From NCBI RefSeq assembly GCF_037975245.1, contig NC_092574.1, forward strand, positions 26,888,713 to 26,952,712: DNA of 64,000 nt, given 5' to 3'. The notes beneath the pieces were generated by a model. That model saw only the letters and a program-made list of their open reading frames with translations. It was not told the DNA's origin and ran no database searches. This document shows, piece after piece, positions 1-11,939 of this stretch. Made by a program: the position numbers and the translations under genes. This DNA is from Apostichopus japonicus (lineage: Eukaryota > Echinodermata > Holothuroidea > Aspidochirotida > Stichopodidae). Within the stretch, counting starts at the first letter, position 1. Every line of letters begins with the position of its first letter.

Positions 1-89
1 ATCGCCCTCCCCATAGTATGCATACATAATCAATGGAACATCACATTGTACACATTGATATGTTCATCTACACTGAAAACTTAAATTGG

Positions 90-460
90 TTCACCGACTA
101 ACATAACGTTAGTCCATCTGGTGCCTCTCCCGACTAACATAGCCTTGGTCAGTTGCTATACCGACTAATTTATTCCTTAGTCAGTTGGATTTCTTAGTCG
201 GTCATCTTAGTCCGTCAGCTTAGTCGATCAACAATTTCTTAGTCGGTAAATGTATATTAGTCAGTTACATTAGTTGGTGACATGAGTCGGTCTTTACCGA
301 CTAATTTATATGAGCCACCGACAAGTTTATAGCAGGTTTTACATTAGTCAGGATGGTGCCTCTCCCGACTAACCTTTCTTAGTCCGTATCGACTGACTAG
401 TTGCACCGACTAGATTCACTGAAAGAATTAAACCCGACTAGTTTCACTGACTAGCGTCAC
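90..460. repeat. Left subterminal CCGACTAA-type repeat cluster
   Basis: About 14 near-copies of an 8-base motif (CCGACTAA, CTTAGTCGG, TTAGTCCGT, TTAGTCAG variants) in both orientations, irregularly spaced. The matching cluster is at 4300-4465. Such motifs act as transposase binding sites in CMC elements; here that role is inferred. Confidence 0.7.
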
Positions 461-1090
461 TGAAAGAAAAGAGAGAAGAAGAAACACAAATAATGTGTAC
501 GTTGGCAGTATTTATTTCTGATAAAACTTCTGATCTCTACAAAAGGCTGACTTTCGACAGATAGAGAAGAAATCACTGTAAATAAAATCTGAAAATCTGA
601 TTTTTTTTCCAACAAAGTTAAGACAAGTTAATGGATCAAACATGAATCGCAAAAGTATAGCACTGCACAATAATGCAAAGTTGAATCTTGGGCAAGGGTT
701 CCTCATGACTTTCCTTTTAAAGTGGTACCCCAAATCGACACCAGTTAAGTCTTCACGAACAAAGAGTGTTTCTCTTAACTACAAATGGCCTCCCACTTGT
801 CTTCAGGAAGCCAAAATCTGCACCATTATTGACCTGTGAACAGAAAATATGATATTGGTGTAAGCACAGATACAGATATAGCACATGATAACTCACATTA
901 TCATAAACATACATTTACATTAAAATTTTATAACATATTGGGAGGTATACATTTAAATCTAGGTCCCTCAAATTATAAGCCAGGAATAGCAGCTTTACCA
1001 AATTATTATTAGCTTTGCACAGCATAACACCAAGTTATTTCTCAAAGCTTAATAATTATGTTAATCATGTTAATAATGATCCCAATAGAC

Positions 1091-2313
1091 CGGGATCCCA
1101 GAGGGTTTGGTTAGCTGGGAAGGTAACCAATTGCCTTGTACATCACAATGTTCACAGTGCATTCCTGTATATGAAACCAGACGACTGGCAAACCGACTGT
1201 GGTGGGTGTGGCTGGGAGAGCAATTTTAAAGTCACCTGATAGCTAACCTAGATCAGTTTTCATGGTAACACATCAAAGTAAGTACAATATGTCAGGTATG
1301 GCCCCAAGAGCAACAAATGGCCATTGCCAGTAATTATTGGTGGTGGGGTACCCGTGCCAGTTATCTATATTTGACCCCTCAAGGCTGATCTAGGTCAGCT
1401 CATGAGGTAACCACTTGAAACCTACTGGAAAATGTTGGTTAGGGCTTCAGATACAACTGATGGGCATTGCCAGTAATTTTTATTGGTGGGGTACCCCTGC
1501 CAGTAGACCCCCAAAATGCCCATCCCCCATTGACCTAGATGAGCTCATGATGTAACCAGTTGAAAACTACTGGAAAATGGTATCACTTCATGGGATGGGC
1601 ATTTCCAGTCATTTATATTAGTGGGGTACCCCTGCCAGTAGACCCCCAAAAAGCCCCCCCCCCCCTCATTGATCTAGGTTAGCTCATGATTTAACCAGTT
1701 GAAAACTACTGGAAAATTATTAACAGGATTCTATATGTAAGGGATGGGCGGACTCTGGCAGTGGTGGCCCACCAATATAAAATACTGGAAATGCCCATCC
1801 TTACATATGAAGTGATACCTATCATTTTCCTGTAGGTTTCAACTGGTCAAATCATGAGCTCACCTAGGTCAATGAGGGGATGGGCATATTGGGGGTCTAC
1901 TGGCAGGGGTACCCCACCAATAAAAATTACTGGCAATGCCCATCCCTTGTATCTGAAGTCCTAACCAACATTTTCCAGTAGGTTTCAAGTGGTTACCTCA
2001 TGAGCTGACCTAGGTCAGCCGTGAGGGGTCAATTATAGATCACTGGCAGGGGTACCCCACCACCAATAATTACTGGCAATGGCCATTTGTTGCTTTTGGG
2101 GCCATACCTGACACATTGTTCTTACTTTGATGTGGTTACCATGAAAGCTGCTCTAGGTTAGCTATTAGGTGACTTTAAAATTGCTCTCCCAGCCACATCC
2201 ACCACAGTCGGTTTGCCAGTCGTCAGGTTTCATATACAGGAATGCATTGTGAACATTGTGATGTACCAGGCAATTGGTTACCTTCCCAGCTAACCAAACC
2301 CTCTGGACTCCCG
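1091..2313. mobile_element. Foldback-type element: long inverted repeat made of internal subrepeats
   Basis: The left arm (about 1091-1715) returns in reverse complement at about 1735-2313. The outermost 130 bases match closely (1095-1235 against 2165-2310). Each arm contains two to three tandem units of about 140 bases, marked by GGTGGGGTACCC, CCAGTAGACCCCCAAAA, GACCTAG and AACCAGTTGAAAACTACTGG. Long inverted arms built from tandem subunits are the hallmark of foldback (FB/Galileo-like) elements. No ORF of note inside. No clear target duplication is visible at the ends, probably because the outer boundary is degenerate. Confidence 0.7.
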
Positions 2314-4299
2314 CTCTACAGATCATTGAAAATTTGACCAAACTTATGAAGCTTGCACGTACATGATAAACTAGACTGTTTTTTTTTTAAAACAGGTTAT
2401 GAAAAGTATCTTAAATATCATTAAACAGTTGGGTACAATAGTTAAACTCACTCTTCCATCTTTTTTTCTCTATGGTACTTGTTCCTTTGCTTTTTGGACT
2501 CTTGGATAAACTCTTTTGTTCTGCGAAGGGTACCAATATATCATCTTAAAACATGTCTTTAAGCCATATATAACACAGTTCTCCTCTTCTGTTGTTGCCT
2601 CCACACTGGTGTCGTACATCACAGGAAAGCTCACCCTTGACTTAGATATTTGGCTTTTCAATTCCTGCTGGAAAAAAGAAACAGCAAAGTATTCATCATT
2701 TGAAAAAAAATAAAAATAAAGTTGTCACCACAAAGTTATGTGAGATTTGCTTCCACTATAGTCTCAAAAAAACAATCCCAAAGTTTGAAGCAGACTGTAT
2801 AAAGCTGAAAATTTGAACGAGAGTGTCATCACCATTGCAACCAGAATCAAATGCCCAGAATACAGAGATAAAACATGGGCTAAATCTTTGTTTATTTTTA
2901 TGATCTTTAAAAATATAAAATTTTAGAAACAGAAATGCACTGAGCCAACTTATTTATAGGCCTAATCGTTTTTAGTTGTTATTTTGCTTGCTCACATAAC
3001 AAGCCTGTTTAGACCTAGGCTAGAGGAGAATCAGTACTTTGTTACACTAAGTTTGTCTACGGTCGTTTTGATTTAGTCTTACTAGTAGTACTAAAGTATA
3101 TAATGGACCGGCGAAGACTAGAGAATACCCAGAGTTTTAGCAACTGCGTTAAACTGTATCATCTGATCTATTATTTACGCCAATGAGTTTCATTCAATCT
3201 AGGATCAAAAAGAGAAAACTAATTAATCTTAACCTTTAAACTTTGCTACTAAACAGATATGCTTGAATTACAAATAAATGTCAAGAAAACATCATAATCT
3301 AAGAATCGATGCATATACATACACATAAACAGAATAATTTGAATTCGCGCAAGTGAACCCTGCACTACATTGGACAGTAAAAAAACGTGCAATTAGACCA
3401 AACTAAACATACTAAATTTTCCGTTACTTCTACATAAAATATCAATACAAATACAACAACTTACTCTTTTGGCAGTATACTAAAAGCACATGTTATAATA
3501 ACTTCAGACTATCAAGCTTTCCTGACAAAAAAAACGGTTAATACTTCTTACAGTAAGCAAGTCGACCGTGAAGGAATGTCACAATTGTTTCCTGGGCGTG
3601 ACCGGAAATTAAATACTAAAAAATGATAAATGAAAAGGTTAAATAGAACTGAAGCGTGCATCCTGACTGCTCGCAACATATAATACCGTTGACTAGCCAA
3701 CATAATGTGTTCAGCCTACTGTGACTGTACGTTTGAAGGTCTAGCCTTGCTTATTCAATATCACAAAGCCTACCCATTTAGATTCACATGGGAAATTACA
3801 GGAAATCTTTACCAAATGAGTGTAGACTTCAAATAAACTATTGAGCCTTATAGTTCCAGCATTTGTTTGGGAATAAATTAGAAGATTATGTGCCACTGTT
3901 CAATCTAGCCCAATACACACATAACACATTGTTAATTGGTGTTTAGAATGCACACTTTAGTGTTGAGAATGCACTGCAGTACCCAGTAGAAGCCTATAGG
4001 CTACTCACTGTCATTGCACTTGTGTATTGCGAAACGCCAACGTGACAACGGTAGCGTTACACTAACCATAATACAGTACTAGTGCCAGTGGCCTAACAAT
4101 TAACTTTAATTTTACCTTCTAGTTAAAGGAATAACAGGTAGGCCGATGATGCAGTTAATACCTCCATTCTTCTAAAGACCTTCTTGGGTGATTTACGGTT
4201 GAAAGTTGCTTAGAGTGATCGTATGAAACTATGCCAAGCCCAGCAAGCTGCCGTTGCCTCTCGGTTTCCAAATTGAAGTGAATCGAATTGGGTTAAAAT
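2314..4299. other. Interior of the CMC-like element, no recognised gene
   Basis: No ORF above about 65 codons and no recognisable transposase motif on either strand. It holds ordinary AT-rich sequence with several TAGGCCTA-type words. If the flanking ends belong to one transposon this is non-coding cargo or a fully decayed interior. Confidence 0.4.
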
Positions 4300-4472
4300 A
4301 CATTAGTCCGTCGACACCGACTAAGCTACGATTATATTTTCCTTAGTCAGTGTAAACTAACTAAGAAGCAGCGATGAAACGAAGATTTTTGCTAGTCCGG
4401 GTGCATTGACTAACGTTAAAGACTAATTTAACGTTAGTCCGTGGCAATATTGACTAGTTTATTTTTTCAGTG
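4300..4472. repeat. Right subterminal CCGACTAA-type repeat cluster and terminus
   Basis: Contains ATTAGTCCGT, ACCGACTAAG, CTTAGTCAG, AACGTTAGTCCG and similar motifs, ending in TTTTTTCAGTG followed by TA. It mirrors the cluster at 90-460, including the AACGTTAGTCC block seen near 103-114. Confidence 0.65.
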
Positions 4473-4474
4473 TA

Positions 4475-6640
4475 GGGGCGTCCATACATCATCGTTTTTC
4501 AAATGGTGTAAATCGATTTGGAGATCGGCTAGCTCTTTTGAGATCGAATAAAGTGACAGGTAGAGTAAGTTGGGCTATCGAAACCGGTTTTTGTCTAACA
4601 TTAACAACTGTCTACTGCGAGGCGTATAGGAGGGTAGTTCGGGTTGGTTGTCGGCTGGAGGTGTATATTTATTCGTAATCGACTTTGTCGGGGTCCAGGG
4701 ACAGATCTCTGATTCTCCCTTAAGCTGCAGCATTTTCAGATATTGTCAGGCTTTTCTTGTTCTCTCAGAGCCATGTTGATCAAAGAAATAACAATCTCCT
4801 ACATTTGTTCAGCACTTGAAACGATTAGGGATGGAGAAATGAACAGTTACCTTTGGATCTCACCATGTCGTCATGCACACGGGCAATTTGTCAAAAATAG
4901 TGTTAAAAGCAAATTATTATTTGTCTTTTTACTTTATTTCCTTTTAAAAAAAAGCTTCTCCAGTAAGGTTTATCTGCAATATATTTTCTTCATGATATGT
5001 TCAATATCTACAACTATCGGAAATGTTAATATCAAAATCAACTAAAAATCTACCAGTTCCCAAGAAGAAGCAGAACATTAATAAATAATATCATGGTACA
5101 CACCTGAAAGATCTTGAGATTTCCATTTGGTATTCTGAAGGTTACCTTTACATATGTTGTTTTTTATTACAAACGTTGTAATTTATCACATACGAAGTGG
5201 CATATTCCAGATAAATTTGATACCAATCCGTCAATCTGTTCTCCTGTTCCGGGAATGTGTCAAAAAGCAACAAGAGAACATTTTTGGATATATGCTATTA
5301 AATAAGATTTTGGGTTTTTATCTCAATACATTACATGTATAGAGATATTGTAACAGTAAGTGGGACTTTCTCTTCTCTTACAAATTTTTCAGCGTCCTCA
5401 AACAAAGTTCTTTTTCTCTGGAATTTCCAGAGCAAGAATATATCATATAGACCAACAAAAGTTACTATTTTTTATTCCAGAATTGTATCTCATTCTGTGA
5501 CTTTTTCACCGATTTATGTCCAAATCGGGCCAATTTGGACTGAAAACACACTTTGACAGACCTGTTTTGCACACGCTCCAAAACTTATGTTTTATGAAAG
5601 AGAATAGAATAGAACTGTCTTTCAACAGTGGTATCGTCTAAGATAGGGTCCTATGTATTATATATTTTATTAAAATTTTAAACTTTCATTTGTTGTTTAC
5701 AGGTAGGTATTAATAAGAATTTTACTACTTGTATATGACATTTAATGGCTTTTATTTGCTTGATTTGATGTTTAAATGATTTTTCTTTCTTAAAACAACA
5801 CTGAGCTGCCGCCCCTACTTTTAGTAAAAAGGTCCGTTTTTGAAGATTAAGCCCCGCCCCCAAGTCTGTTTTGTAGCAGATTGGCTATGACTCATAACAG
5901 CTACATGTTAGATATACGAAAATGGCTACCCTCGCGAACAATTTTCTGTTCTGTAGTTAGGTACGTGGAAAAACGTGGGTTGTTTTGATATCTAGAAGTG
6001 GACACAGTTTTGATGGTAGTCACCACTACAGTCTACAGTAACATACAGTAGGTCAATAGGCCTAGCTCTCAAGGCAGGCATCAAGAATATGGTCGAGTTG
6101 TTCGCCTCTTCTAATTTGGCTGTTGTCATTGACGTCAAACTATATGACCAAAAAGTCCAACTGAGACTGACCTACAGGGATGTAAGTCTTCCGTATTTTT
6201 ACGGAAATCCGGTTTTTTTTTATTCCAATAAAGTTCCACAAAATTGTTCGAATATCAAAGACACAACGCGGCAAAAATGCCTGGCCCGTTGCAGCAAGCT
6301 AACTTCAACTTTCACTCATCGATCAATCAAAATACCATTCCTGTTTCGCATCATCGCATTGCACTGTACAACATTGTGCCATGTGAATATCGTTGCGTAC
6401 GTGCGAACTTCAAATCGCCATAACTCATTTCTGTTCTTTGAAAAACCTTGCCTAATTCACGTTGATTGGACTGCTAATTAATATCTTCGTAACTGCTGGT
6501 GCTCGACATAACTTTCGGAATTAACGCTTGTGATATTTGTGAGCGGCGGAAATCTACGGGATACGCATATGAAAGTCGATATTTGTGATCGCATTCGAAT
6601 GTGAGACTGTTTTTTATTCCGTAGTTCGCTGCGACGTATT
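4475..6640. other. Intergenic, nothing recognised
   Basis: Short ORFs only (largest 130 codons at 6089-6481 on +, no family resemblance). No tandem array or mobile-element end that I can support. Confidence 0.4.
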
Positions 6641-6651
6641 CGTAACTTTGA

Positions 6652-6781
6652 GGTAGCCTAACATAACGATAGTGTGTAAGTAGTAAGAACTAGGGGTAAG
6701 ATGTGTTAGCGCTAATACTTCTGAGCTAGCCTAACATAACGATAGTGTGTAAGTAGTCAGAGCTAGGAGTAGGATGTGTTA
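6652..6781 (+). repeat. Tandem direct repeat, about 73-bp period, two copies
   Basis: The block AGCCTAACATAACGATAGTG followed by TGTAAGTAGT and a GAACTAGGGGTAAGATGTGTTAG-like stretch occurs twice, at about 6654-6709 and 6726-6781, with few differences. Confidence 0.8.
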
Positions 6782-7471
6782 GGACGGCATTCACCCGGGG
6801 TCTCCGAATAGTTTTCCGGGTTTTTTTTTTTGGCTGCACTTACATCCCTGGACCTAAGATGAAGGATACCACATAAAAAACAAGTTCTTAAATATTCTAT
6901 GACATTACTAAACCTTGCAAAGTCGTTCTTTCGACTAACAGGCAATGAGCGCTAAAGGCAAGACTAGCAGGATAAAGTGTAACCTGCAGAGACTATTCGT
7001 GGCAAAAATGCAAGTTATATATTTGTTGTACCATGATTGATATTGATAATTGTAGAGACAGAGCAAAGATTTGAAATTAGGAATAAAAATTAAAACTTCC
7101 AGTATTGAGATACTGCATCATTGATGCTCTTGTTCTATTTTGTGGCTTGTACGAATGGAATTACATGTGTTGCCAACCTTCAACTGAGGCAACTTAGGAT
7201 TTTTTTTTACCGGTTAGTAAAGGTTACTTGATAACAAGCGACGAAAAACTTAGAGGCTGGTCGAAATATTCTACATGCTAATGATGGAAAATTTAAGATA
7301 CCGTGATGACCAACGCGTCAACTGTAATAATATGGGATACAATGCCATTAAAGTGAACATATAGTATGGTATGTTGTTAATATAATAACCCCGTTTGTAA
7401 CATTTATGCACACGAGTGAGGTAGTGTTAGATATATATGCTGATAATTTTGTACTTGCTTTATGTTCTCAG
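6782..7471. other. Intergenic or upstream region of the two-TM gene
   Basis: No exon identified with confidence. The two-TM gene must have a start or an upstream exon, but no convincing coding segment with a compatible donor was recognised here. Confidence 0.3.
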
Positions 7472-7627
7472 CCATTCCAACCTGTCACGGTAATGAATAC
7501 GTCGGATGCAGGTCAAAATATCTCAATACAAGGAATGGCTATAACCTCCATACTGCTATCAGCGATTGCAACAGTGTGTGTTCTTGGATGCCTTTGTACC
7601 ATACCAGCAATAGTGCTTGGTTCACTG
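7472..7627 (+). CDS. Small membrane protein, exon A (dispanin/CD225- or DUF4190-like)
   Basis: Seen: a 52-codon segment between an acceptor (TATGTTCTCAG) and a donor (CTG then GTGAGT), phase 0 at both ends. It encodes a Pro/Gln start (PFQPVTV), a polar stretch, then a hydrophobic helix ending GCLCTIPAIVLGSL. It joins in frame to the exon at 8450-8590. Known: CD225/dispanin proteins and the DUF4190 family have two helices with a short basic loop and a Cys/Pro-containing end to helix 1. Inferred: a two-TM membrane protein of one of these kinds; the choice between them is not settled. The true N-terminus is unknown; the Met at 7490 (ATGAATACG) could serve if no upstream exon exists. Confidence 0.6.
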
Positions 7628-8449
7628 GTGAGTTATAATGTGTTAATCTATATGTAAATGGCTCACACAGACAATATGACATGATTGTCGTTCAAGGTGT
7701 TTTGCCCCAAGATGTCATTTTGCAAATCTCAATTGATTTTTAGCATCGCTGATATTCTAAAGTTAAGTTTACTGCCTTTGACAGGCAATTCATCCAGGCC
7801 ATTCAAGCTGGACGTCTCTAGAGGCTATGTGTGTGTGTGTTGTGCGCGTGTATAGCCCTATACCTTGTAAACACGATATATAAAGACTTCATGTGGTCCA
7901 AGAATCTGAACTTGGAAAAGTCGGCACATGAATGATAGATTGATCATACGACTTCACAAATTCGCTGTTTCCCATAGAATTACAGGAATCCTTGTATACC
8001 TCTCCTTCTTCGGGTAAACATGTGTATTCTTAGCCACTCAAGTCATAATTTGAAGGCTTGAATGTTTTAGGTTTCCGAATATGGTAAGAAACTACTCGGA
8101 GCCTGGTTGCGAGTCTGTTCTTTCTATAGTAATAAAAGTAGAGACTTCTTCATGTGTTCAGCTGACAAACACAGCTGAGAACTGTTAGCGATGAGATATC
8201 ATACTTAGCCTTGTTCAAGTCTACAACCTATAGCCTAATGGGAAGGAATGTTTCATCATTATATCTCCCAAAAGGAATCAAATTATTCTCAGCTGCATGT
8301 GGTTAATAATTCATTACAACGCATCCCTATCACACATATAAGTTTATATTTTAATCTGATAAATAATCTGAAAATTGTAACGTTTCGCAGCCAGTCAAAA
8401 TGCTATACTTTCAGTTACTCATAACGTTTCTCCTAAATCTCTCCTTCAG

Positions 8450-8590
8450 GCTTTAAAAAGATCCGCGGCGGCAGGCACAGGGAAAAAATTCGCTATTACC
8501 TCTATGGTTTTGACAGTTACAGTATGGATCATATATGTTGCCTTATTATTGATAATCAGTATTTCAATAATTTCAATAATAGGAGGCTAA
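8450..8590 (+). CDS. Small membrane protein, exon B (C-terminal exon)
   Basis: Follows acceptor CTCCTTCAG in phase 0 and runs 46 codons to TAA at 8588. It encodes a basic loop (ALKRSAAAGTGKKF) and a second long hydrophobic helix rich in Ile, ending IIGG. Joined to 7472-7627 it gives a 98-residue C-terminal part with two TM helices and a short Lys/Arg loop between them. A polyadenylation hexamer lies at 8663-8668. The clean phase match across an 822-base intron and the intact stop argue for a functional gene. Confidence 0.6.
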   Translation, partial: ALKRSAAAGTGKKFAITSMVLTVTVWIIYVALLLIISISIISIIGG

Positions 8591-8662
8591 GAGGCTGTGG
8601 TGCAGAGGCTGCGCTGAAGTAACCCGCTGGTTTCCACTCGAGGAAGGAACCATATAGCGGGC

Positions 8663-8668
8663 AATAAA
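8663..8668 (+). promoter_or_regulatory. AATAAA polyadenylation signal of the two-TM gene
   Basis: Exact AATAAA, 73 bases after the stop codon at 8588-8590, on the same strand. Confidence 0.5.
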
Positions 8669-8679
8669 CGTTGAAATAG

Positions 8680-9569
8680 ATATCTATACATTAACTTAGC
8701 AATTAAAAGGAATATTTTACTCTTATGTAAATGGTGGTCAGGTATTAAACTCAGCCTGTGGTTGTTCGCCAACAGCCTCAACATTATCAACAAATTGTAC
8801 AGTTTTGTATGCTGCAGTTGTCATTAAGTATGTAACATATAATATTATTCATGTTGATATCTATTTGTCAGAGATAGCTAGAGAATACGCATCAGAAAGC
8901 TGAGTTATTTAAAGCCTGTTGCTTCAAACAAATTGTTCTCTCTACAAGAGTATAACAGAGACTGAGGATAAACTGTACAGTACATATATACAGAAACAAG
9001 ATTACTTTAAGGTAACAAACTAACAATACAACTTGATTAACCTATAGTCTGAAGCAGAGCTGTAAAAAAAGACACTTAACTGTTCCACAAACGGCCTTCT
9101 TTCTGAATACATGTAATAGAGCTAGGAACTTAAAGGTATATAAAGAGTATTAAATAGAATGTGAGACTACACTTAGCAACAGTATTCCTCAACTTTCTAA
9201 CAAAAAATCTAAGCATAGCTGATTTTGAAGCATGGGTTTACAAAGGAATATTCAATCTATGGTCATTTCACAAACTGGTATGCTGCCAAACAGATTACCT
9301 TCAAGGACTTTTGTGCATATTAGTACTAGACTAAAGTACCTGTGTACAATCCGAGAGATTTACACGTCTTACATCCTTCAACCTCAAGAGACTTACATCC
9401 TCCAACCCCATTCCCCCACTCCCTCCCCTCCCATGCCTGGTATCAATTCCTGTTCCTGTGCAGAAGAACACCTGTGTAAGAACATCGTACTTGATCAAAC
9501 TCTTCTATTTGTTCTCGTTCTCAGTTGTGTCCTTGACAATAAGTAGTAGTATGCTAAATGGAGACTCAC
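8680..9569. other. Region between the two-TM gene and URAD exon 1
   Basis: Should be intron sequence of URAD on the minus strand if that gene is intact, but I could not find a second URAD exon here (no HPDLAG-like coding block in reverse complement). Otherwise no recognised feature. Confidence 0.35.
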
Positions 9570-9756
9570 CCTGAAAAAGAAGTTGATCCAGAAACTTACA
9601 GAGAGTTGCGTGTAAATCCTTTACGCTACAGAATGGTCTATCAGACCAGGCTGCTAATGATATCATGGGAGTCTTAGCAACAACATTTGCCAGATAGTCA
9701 CCAAACTCTTTGTAGCCTAAATTATTGATGTCTTCAAGAGATTTCACTTTAGCCAT
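9570..9756 (-). CDS. URAD: 2-oxo-4-hydroxy-4-carboxy-5-ureidoimidazoline (OHCU) decarboxylase, exon 1
   Basis: Role: third step of urate degradation to S-allantoin, usually peroxisomal or cytosolic. Seen: starts at the Met of MAKVKSLEDINNLGYKEF (ATG at 9754-9756, context ACCATGG) and runs 62 codons to a donor (CAGG then GTGAGT), phase 1. The pattern Y-EF---L-NVV-K-P-ISLAAWS-RPF with a following helix that ends FLDQLL matches the N-terminus of the family, whose members open with EF---FGNVVE--P--A--WS-RPF. The next exon should encode the CHPDLAG-type active-site segment, but it was not found at lower coordinates in the window. The rest may lie past a long intron or be lost. An upstream Met in the same frame (9808) precedes a hydrophobic stretch and is less likely. 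Confidence 0.8.
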
Positions 9757-11930
9757 GGTAACAATTCCCCTATTTGCACAAAGAAAGAAAGAAAGACAGA
9801 ACACCAACATATAATACTAAAACCTCACATGCATAATATATTCAAAATTGAGCAGCAAGCATACAGTTTAACTAGATTCACCGGCATGAATTGAGAATAT
9901 TAAAATCAAACTGGATTGATCATTCCAAGGTTTACTGGTAATAGTTTCCGTAATATATCTGTCAAGAGCCCTGTATTACGATTAATCTGGTTGCGTACTC
10001 CTTCTTTGTTGTATAGTCTCTGATCTCTTTTTTATTTTCCTTCACTGGTGTTTTATATTACAAGCAAAGGACAAACTGAGGATAGAAATTGAATCTTTTG
10101 TTGCAAAGTAATGTTTGACTGGAACTGCTTACCTGAGATGGCATGTTAATCCTGTTTTTGCCCAGGAATTGTTTGCTCCTTCAACAAACCAAGCAAATTG
10201 TTATATTTCACCATCAGCAACCAGAGGTGAGAGATATTAGTACAAGAACATACTGTTAAGTACTCCTAGCCCTGTTGTGTATACCTGGCAAGTTTGCAAA
10301 CAAGCGATTATGTTCTTGAATTGAAAGAAACATAATGATTCATCGACGTTGAGTTAATCTGGAGGTGACTAACGGACATTGGAACAAAAAAAAAGAAGCT
10401 TTTTCTTATGACCTGTATATTTCAAAATATTCCTTCAGTACTTGAATACACATAAGAGAGCAGGTTTGAGTTATGCCAAAAAACCTTCCATCAGCTAAAC
10501 TTACCTTACAAATACATTCAAGAATAAAAAATCAAGAAAGAGGAAAAACTTTGGAAGGGGAATGGAATGCGATGAGAGAGGGGAAGGTTTGGACGGGTGT
10601 AGGGGTGTGTTTCGGAGTGTTGGGGTGGTTGGCATGGACGTTTACATGATATACAAGTAAGGTGTATCGGCCTATACTGATTCCATCTTAATTGTTAGTT
10701 ATTGGTAAACAAGTATCAGAAAAGAAGCAGTAAATGTAATATACGGTGAGATACATTGCACGTATGAATAAATATGTGTTATGTGTACAATTTTGAGTTT
10801 TGAATCGTTTTAGTGTTTTTAGTTTTAGTTTTAGTGAACAGTTCATGTTTTTCATCTTTTGAATGTGACGAGAGGCCAATATCAAGGAGGGCACCGACGC
10901 AAAAAAATACCGGTAAGTTGGTATCGCTACATATGGTAAATTGTATAGGATTTAGACTATATCCGAATTAACCTAAGTACATTACTGTTGTGCATGGAAT
11001 ATTGTTCCATGAGTCATTTCGTTAAATTTGTTGTGTAACTGGTTCTGTTTTTGTTACTGATAGCTATAGTGCCGCCATGGTTTTTCCGGATATCATTATA
11101 AAGAACAAGTCAGTATTAAGTTTTGTCCATGTCGTCTATATGATATGCGTGGATATACCTATCCAGGTAGTTTTAAAAGGAACTATAAAAATACATGATG
11201 TAAATCAAGGAAACACCACAGATCGTTCGTGGGCGATCTGATTTCTTTATTTGATTCGTTTATTTTCTGCCATTAAATCACAATGAAGTACATTTCTTAA
11301 TACTTAGTTATAGTAAATATATATAGGTTAAATTAAGAAAGAAATTGATTTTCTGATGCCCTGATGGCGCGAACGATTTACCGTAAAATCACTGCGACCG
11401 CCCATATCAACATGTTCATTACACAAATGTAACCTATATGTATACTCGTACCGTCCACTTTTTATCTCCCAATTCCACTGAGAAAACGTCTGGGAACAGC
11501 CTTCATTCATTGCAATGGAAGGAAATGACACAATTTTGCAAGCTCCATTGGTAAGACCAAAACAAAGATACTATTCATAAGAAGGAAACTAAAACAGGCT
11601 AGCCGCGAAAGTGAAAGTAGTCATATTCCTAACGGTTCCAAAACAAAACAGGGATTTGATTAGCGCATGATCTGTTGGGCGGGGCTTGCACATTTTGATT
11701 GAAGTTTTTAGAATCTACGGACTCGTTAAAAAATCTGGCGAATTTTACTCAGCTCAAAATGTTTAACGACAGATTACTGAATAAGAATAATGAATATTAA
11801 TATTCAAATTTATTGAACGGTGTCATTTTCACTGAGCTTTTAGGGCAGTTAGCTGGAAAGGGCGAACACACATTGATACTTTAAACGACAATCTATTCAA
11901 TTTTAGCCAATCAAAATTTTGAGGAATTCG
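9757..11930. other. Intergenic upstream of URAD, nothing recognised
   Basis: Likely contains the URAD promoter near 9760-9900, but no TATA box or other site can be supported. ORFs are short and unrelated to known families. Confidence 0.35.
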
Positions 11931-11939
11931 TTACTGATA

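Larger units (their letters stand above)
71..4472. mobile_element. Candidate CACTG-ended (CMC-type) DNA transposon, non-autonomous
   Basis: Seen: the left end reads CACTGAAAAC and the right end TTTTTTCAGTG, a short terminal inverted repeat, each bordered by TA. The first 400 bases and the last 180 bases are packed with short motifs of the CCGACTAA / TTAGTCGG type in both orientations (about 14 on the left, about 8 on the right), which are almost absent between. Known: CACTG/CACTA termini with subterminal short repeats are characteristic of the CMC (CACTA-Mirage-Chapaev) superfamily, and Mirage-type elements duplicate TA. Inferred: this is one 4.4-kb element without a recognisable transposase; a foldback element lies inside it. 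The TIR proper is short, so the pairing of the two ends rests mainly on the subterminal motif clusters. Confidence 0.55.

Noticed and set aside
6089-6481. 130-codon plus-strand ORF
   Set aside because: No domain, no splice context, composition like surrounding non-coding DNA; about the length expected by chance in 64 kb.
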